Positions 62,273 through 64,000 of a DNA stretch of 64,000 nucleotides are shown in pieces (position 1 is the first letter of the stretch; each line of letters starts with the position of its first letter). A program made the position numbers and the translations under genes. The DNA is from Spirosoma aerolatum (GTDB lineage: Bacteria > Bacteroidota > Bacteroidia > Cytophagales > Spirosomataceae), in NCBI RefSeq assembly GCF_002056795.1, contig NZ_CP020104.1, positions 6,395,501 through 6,459,500 of the forward strand. The letters run 5' to 3'. The notes beneath the pieces were generated by a model. The model had not been told where the DNA came from, searched no databases, and was given only the letters and a program-made list of their open reading frames with translations.

Positions 62273-63820
62273 TTAGAGTCCCGATCCGTCCGCTTTACCA
62301 CGATTTACGGCATAAGTACCGATGTTCTTACCGCATTCGAGCCCTACCGTGCAATCGAAACGATAGTGAATCAGTCCATAAATCCGAGAGTTTGACGCTT
62401 CCTGTGCCTGCGCCCAGAACTCACTGGCCCGATCGGGGAAGATGCTGCCCAACACAGTAGCCGCAGCCGCCGAGAAGGTCGAGTGGCCGGAGGTATACGA
62501 CGGGAAGTTTGGCAGACCAACCGATGTTTTCACACCGAACTGCTGAGGACGTGGATAGTAGTAGTAATACTTCGTATCCCAGCAGCAGATACCGGCATCC
62601 ATCAGCGATGTGCCAACCAGAGCCAACGTACGGGCCATACGCACCTCGCTGTATTTGGCTTCGCTAGCCGCATTGGCAGCCGTACGCAGCCAGTGGCCCG
62701 GAGGGGTGTAGGTCCCGGCGCCATCAGCCCAGTAATTGGCAATACGAGCCTGTTCGCGCGTCTGATTTTTGTTGATGGCTTTCAGCTCGTCCAACGCTTT
62801 GGTAAACTCAGCACTATTCAACGCGGGTGGTGGGCCAGGACGAAGCTTAACTTTCGTAGCCGCATCGAAGTTCCAGGGCGTTACAGCGCCATAGTTTGGC
62901 AGCATGGGGGGGCGAATAGGGCTTTCCTGACTTACCCATACTTCGGTCAGTCCCTGCGCTTTAGCAACCTCGATCATACCGGCCGTAAGTGCCTGGTTGT
63001 TGGATGCACTCATGCCATCGGTCTTCGCACGCGCCATCACTTTGGCAGCTACCTGATTCCCCAGATCAGCACCCGCCGTCAGATCACTCTGTACGTTCAT
63101 ACCAGCCCACAAGCGGCTATTCTGATGTTCAGCCAGTTTGGCATCCAGAAACGGTACTTCGCCGGGGAACATGGCTTTCAGCACGACATAAGACGCAGCC
63201 GCGACAACCGCATCTTCCGACGGATAGGCAGGAATCGTCGACGTAGGTAATGCCACCCGAACCGTAGCATCCACTTTCGACGGAGCCGACCGCTTGAACT
63301 GGTATTTATAATTCCAGGCGGCTACCAGCGCATCATATTGGGCAACGCTCAGGTAGGCCAGTGCACGAGCGGCATAAGGTGGATTAGCAAACGGGAATTT
63401 TGGGTCGGCCAGTGGATTAGCCGCATCAGGAACGGGGTATTTACCGTCTGCTGTAGAGGCCGGAGGAATGTTATACCGGGCAGCCAGTTCACGGGCAATT
63501 TCGTTCCAGCGATACACCGCTCCAGCGCCCCAATACACGACAGCCTCCTGCTGCTCCTGAGTTAAACTGGCCGATTTCGATTTCAGATCGGTGAGTTCAG
63601 CCTGATACGCTGCCGATGAGGTAGCTTTAGGAGCCGCTACGGTCACATCAGTTGGCGCAGTTAAGACATAGGTTTTCCAACTTCCCGCTTTTTCATCGGC
63701 ATTGGCGGGAGTATACCCTACACGCTGTGGTTCGGATATACTCTTATCACAGGAGATAATCGAAACAGATAGCCCAGCAGCAAGACTACCGATAGCCATA
63801 AGTTTATATGCGTTTTTCAT
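62273..63820 (-). CDS. PAP2/vanadium-haloperoxidase-like lipoprotein, catalytic residues intact
   Basis: 515 residues with a lipobox (VSIISC), so an envelope lipoprotein. The complete PAP2/vanadium haloperoxidase motif set is present in the second half: KX6RP at Lys417-Pro425, SGH ending at His446 (in PSYTSGHSTF), and SRX5HX3D with Arg479, His485 and Asp489 (SRIYGLIHYRFD). It may be a haloperoxidase using vanadate or an acid phosphatase; sequence alone does not decide. The first half repeats the fold in degenerate form, with PAYPSEDAVV and NSRLWAG matching PSYTSGHSTF and NSRIYGL. The gene lies 18 bases after a barrel gene. Confidence 0.87.
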   Translation of the reverse strand: MKNAYKLMAIGSLAAGLSVSIISCDKSISEPQRVGYTPANADEKAGSWKTYVLTAPTDVTVAAPKATSSAAYQAELTDLKSKSASLTQEQQEAVVYWGAGAVYRWNEIARELAARYNIPPASTADGKYPVPDAANPLADPKFPFANPPYAARALAYLSVAQYDALVAAWNYKYQFKRSAPSKVDATVRVALPTSTIPAYPSEDAVVAAASYVVLKAMFPGEVPFLDAKLAEHQNSRLWAGMNVQSDLTAGADLGNQVAAKVMARAKTDGMSASNNQALTAGMIEVAKAQGLTEVWVSQESPIRPPMLPNYGAVTPWNFDAATKVKLRPGPPPALNSAEFTKALDELKAINKNQTREQARIANYWADGAGTYTPPGHWLRTAANAASEAKYSEVRMARTLALVGTSLMDAGICCWDTKYYYYYPRPQQFGVKTSVGLPNFPSYTSGHSTFSAAAATVLGSIFPDRASEFWAQAQEASNSRIYGLIHYRFDCTVGLECGKNIGTYAVNRGKADGSGL

Positions 63821-63838
63821 TGTGTGCTACGGCTTGGC

Positions 63839-64000
63839 TTATTTGTTGAAATTGATTTGATACAGCAGACCAACCATATAGCTGGTACTCTGACCTACAT
63901 TCATACCATCGACTATATAACCGACGCGGGCATTAACCCCGATGTTGCGCGGCTGGACCTTACCATACCATCCAATGGAGGTAGCCTGCATGTTGTTGGT
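63839..64000 (-). CDS. Outer-membrane barrel protein, C-terminal end (cut by window edge)
   Basis: At least 53 residues in an open minus-strand frame ending at 63839. The stretch reads NNMQATSIGWYGKVQPRN, then RVGYIVDGMNVGQSTSYMVG and LLYQINFNK, which resembles the C-terminal strands of the barrel at 58805-59725 (AGYNTIIDGRNVGKNSQIN). The start is beyond the window. It precedes the active PAP2-like gene by 18 bases, repeating the barrel/PAP2 arrangement. Confidence 0.7.
   Translation of the reverse strand, partial: TNNMQATSIGWYGKVQPRNIGVNARVGYIVDGMNVGQSTSYMVGLLYQINFNK

Overview
The window looks like a chromosomal segment of a Spirosoma-type member of the Cytophagales (Bacteroidota). I infer this from several signs. 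Two proteins carry C-terminal type IX secretion (Por) sorting tails. Many products are SusD/PorT-era style outer-membrane barrels and lipoproteins. DUF937, DUF1684, DUF4136 and DUF4230 proteins are present, Shine-Dalgarno sequences are not conspicuous, two TAnnTTTG-like -7 elements can be seen, and base composition is near 50% G+C. No rRNA, tRNA, CRISPR array, prophage or intact insertion sequence was recognised.

Layout. 1-4.9 kb: the end of coaE, a secreted amidase, a DUF4136 lipoprotein, a DUF937 protein and a nucleotidyltransferase. 5.2-11.1 kb: a phenylalanine/tyrosine/homogentisate catabolic operon (hmgA, hppD, phhA, a MarR regulator, fahA, a flavin-reductase-like protein). 11.2-18 kb (minus strand): a two-gene osmolyte ABC transporter whose fused binding domain is circularly permuted, a CocE-type hydrolase, a broken zeta-toxin-like gene beside an XRE regulator/membrane protein pair with a clear operator, a rhamnose mutarotase-like gene and manA. 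18.3-30.8 kb: a PSCyt1/PSD1 plus DUF1501 pair, two SDR genes with an AraC regulator, GH9 and GH29 glycosidases, an M20 deacetylase and a trypsin-like protease. 30.9-45.7 kb: a DUF937/LysM region, an SGNH lipoprotein, a PorT-like barrel, a PliI-like lysozyme inhibitor, an HxlR regulator, miaA, a rhodanese, a type IX cargo protein, a PASTA protein, riboflavin synthase, and a 3-amino-sugar/glycosyltransferase block. 45.9-50.8 kb: pheT, a coiled-coil gene, zapA and rny. 51.2-57.1 kb: an orphan secreted protein, a DUF4230 protein, an M1 peptidase and GlgE. 57.2-64 kb (minus strand): an envelope cluster with two vanadium-haloperoxidase/PAP2-like lipoproteins, two related outer-membrane barrels, a DUF3179 membrane protein, an AhpD-like protein and a broken copy of it.

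Three things stand out. (1) In the last cluster an outer-membrane barrel/PAP2 module occurs twice; one PAP2 copy keeps every catalytic residue and the other has lost nearly all of them. (2) The osmolyte binding domain fused to its permease has its two halves in swapped order. (3) Most gene ends and spacers carry long stem-loops, many with perfect arms of 15-33 bp and unrelated sequences. A separate three-copy palindrome family, consensus near GTAAnGCGGGTGGAAACCC, behaves like a REP element. All assignments come from reading the sequence; no database or folding program was used.
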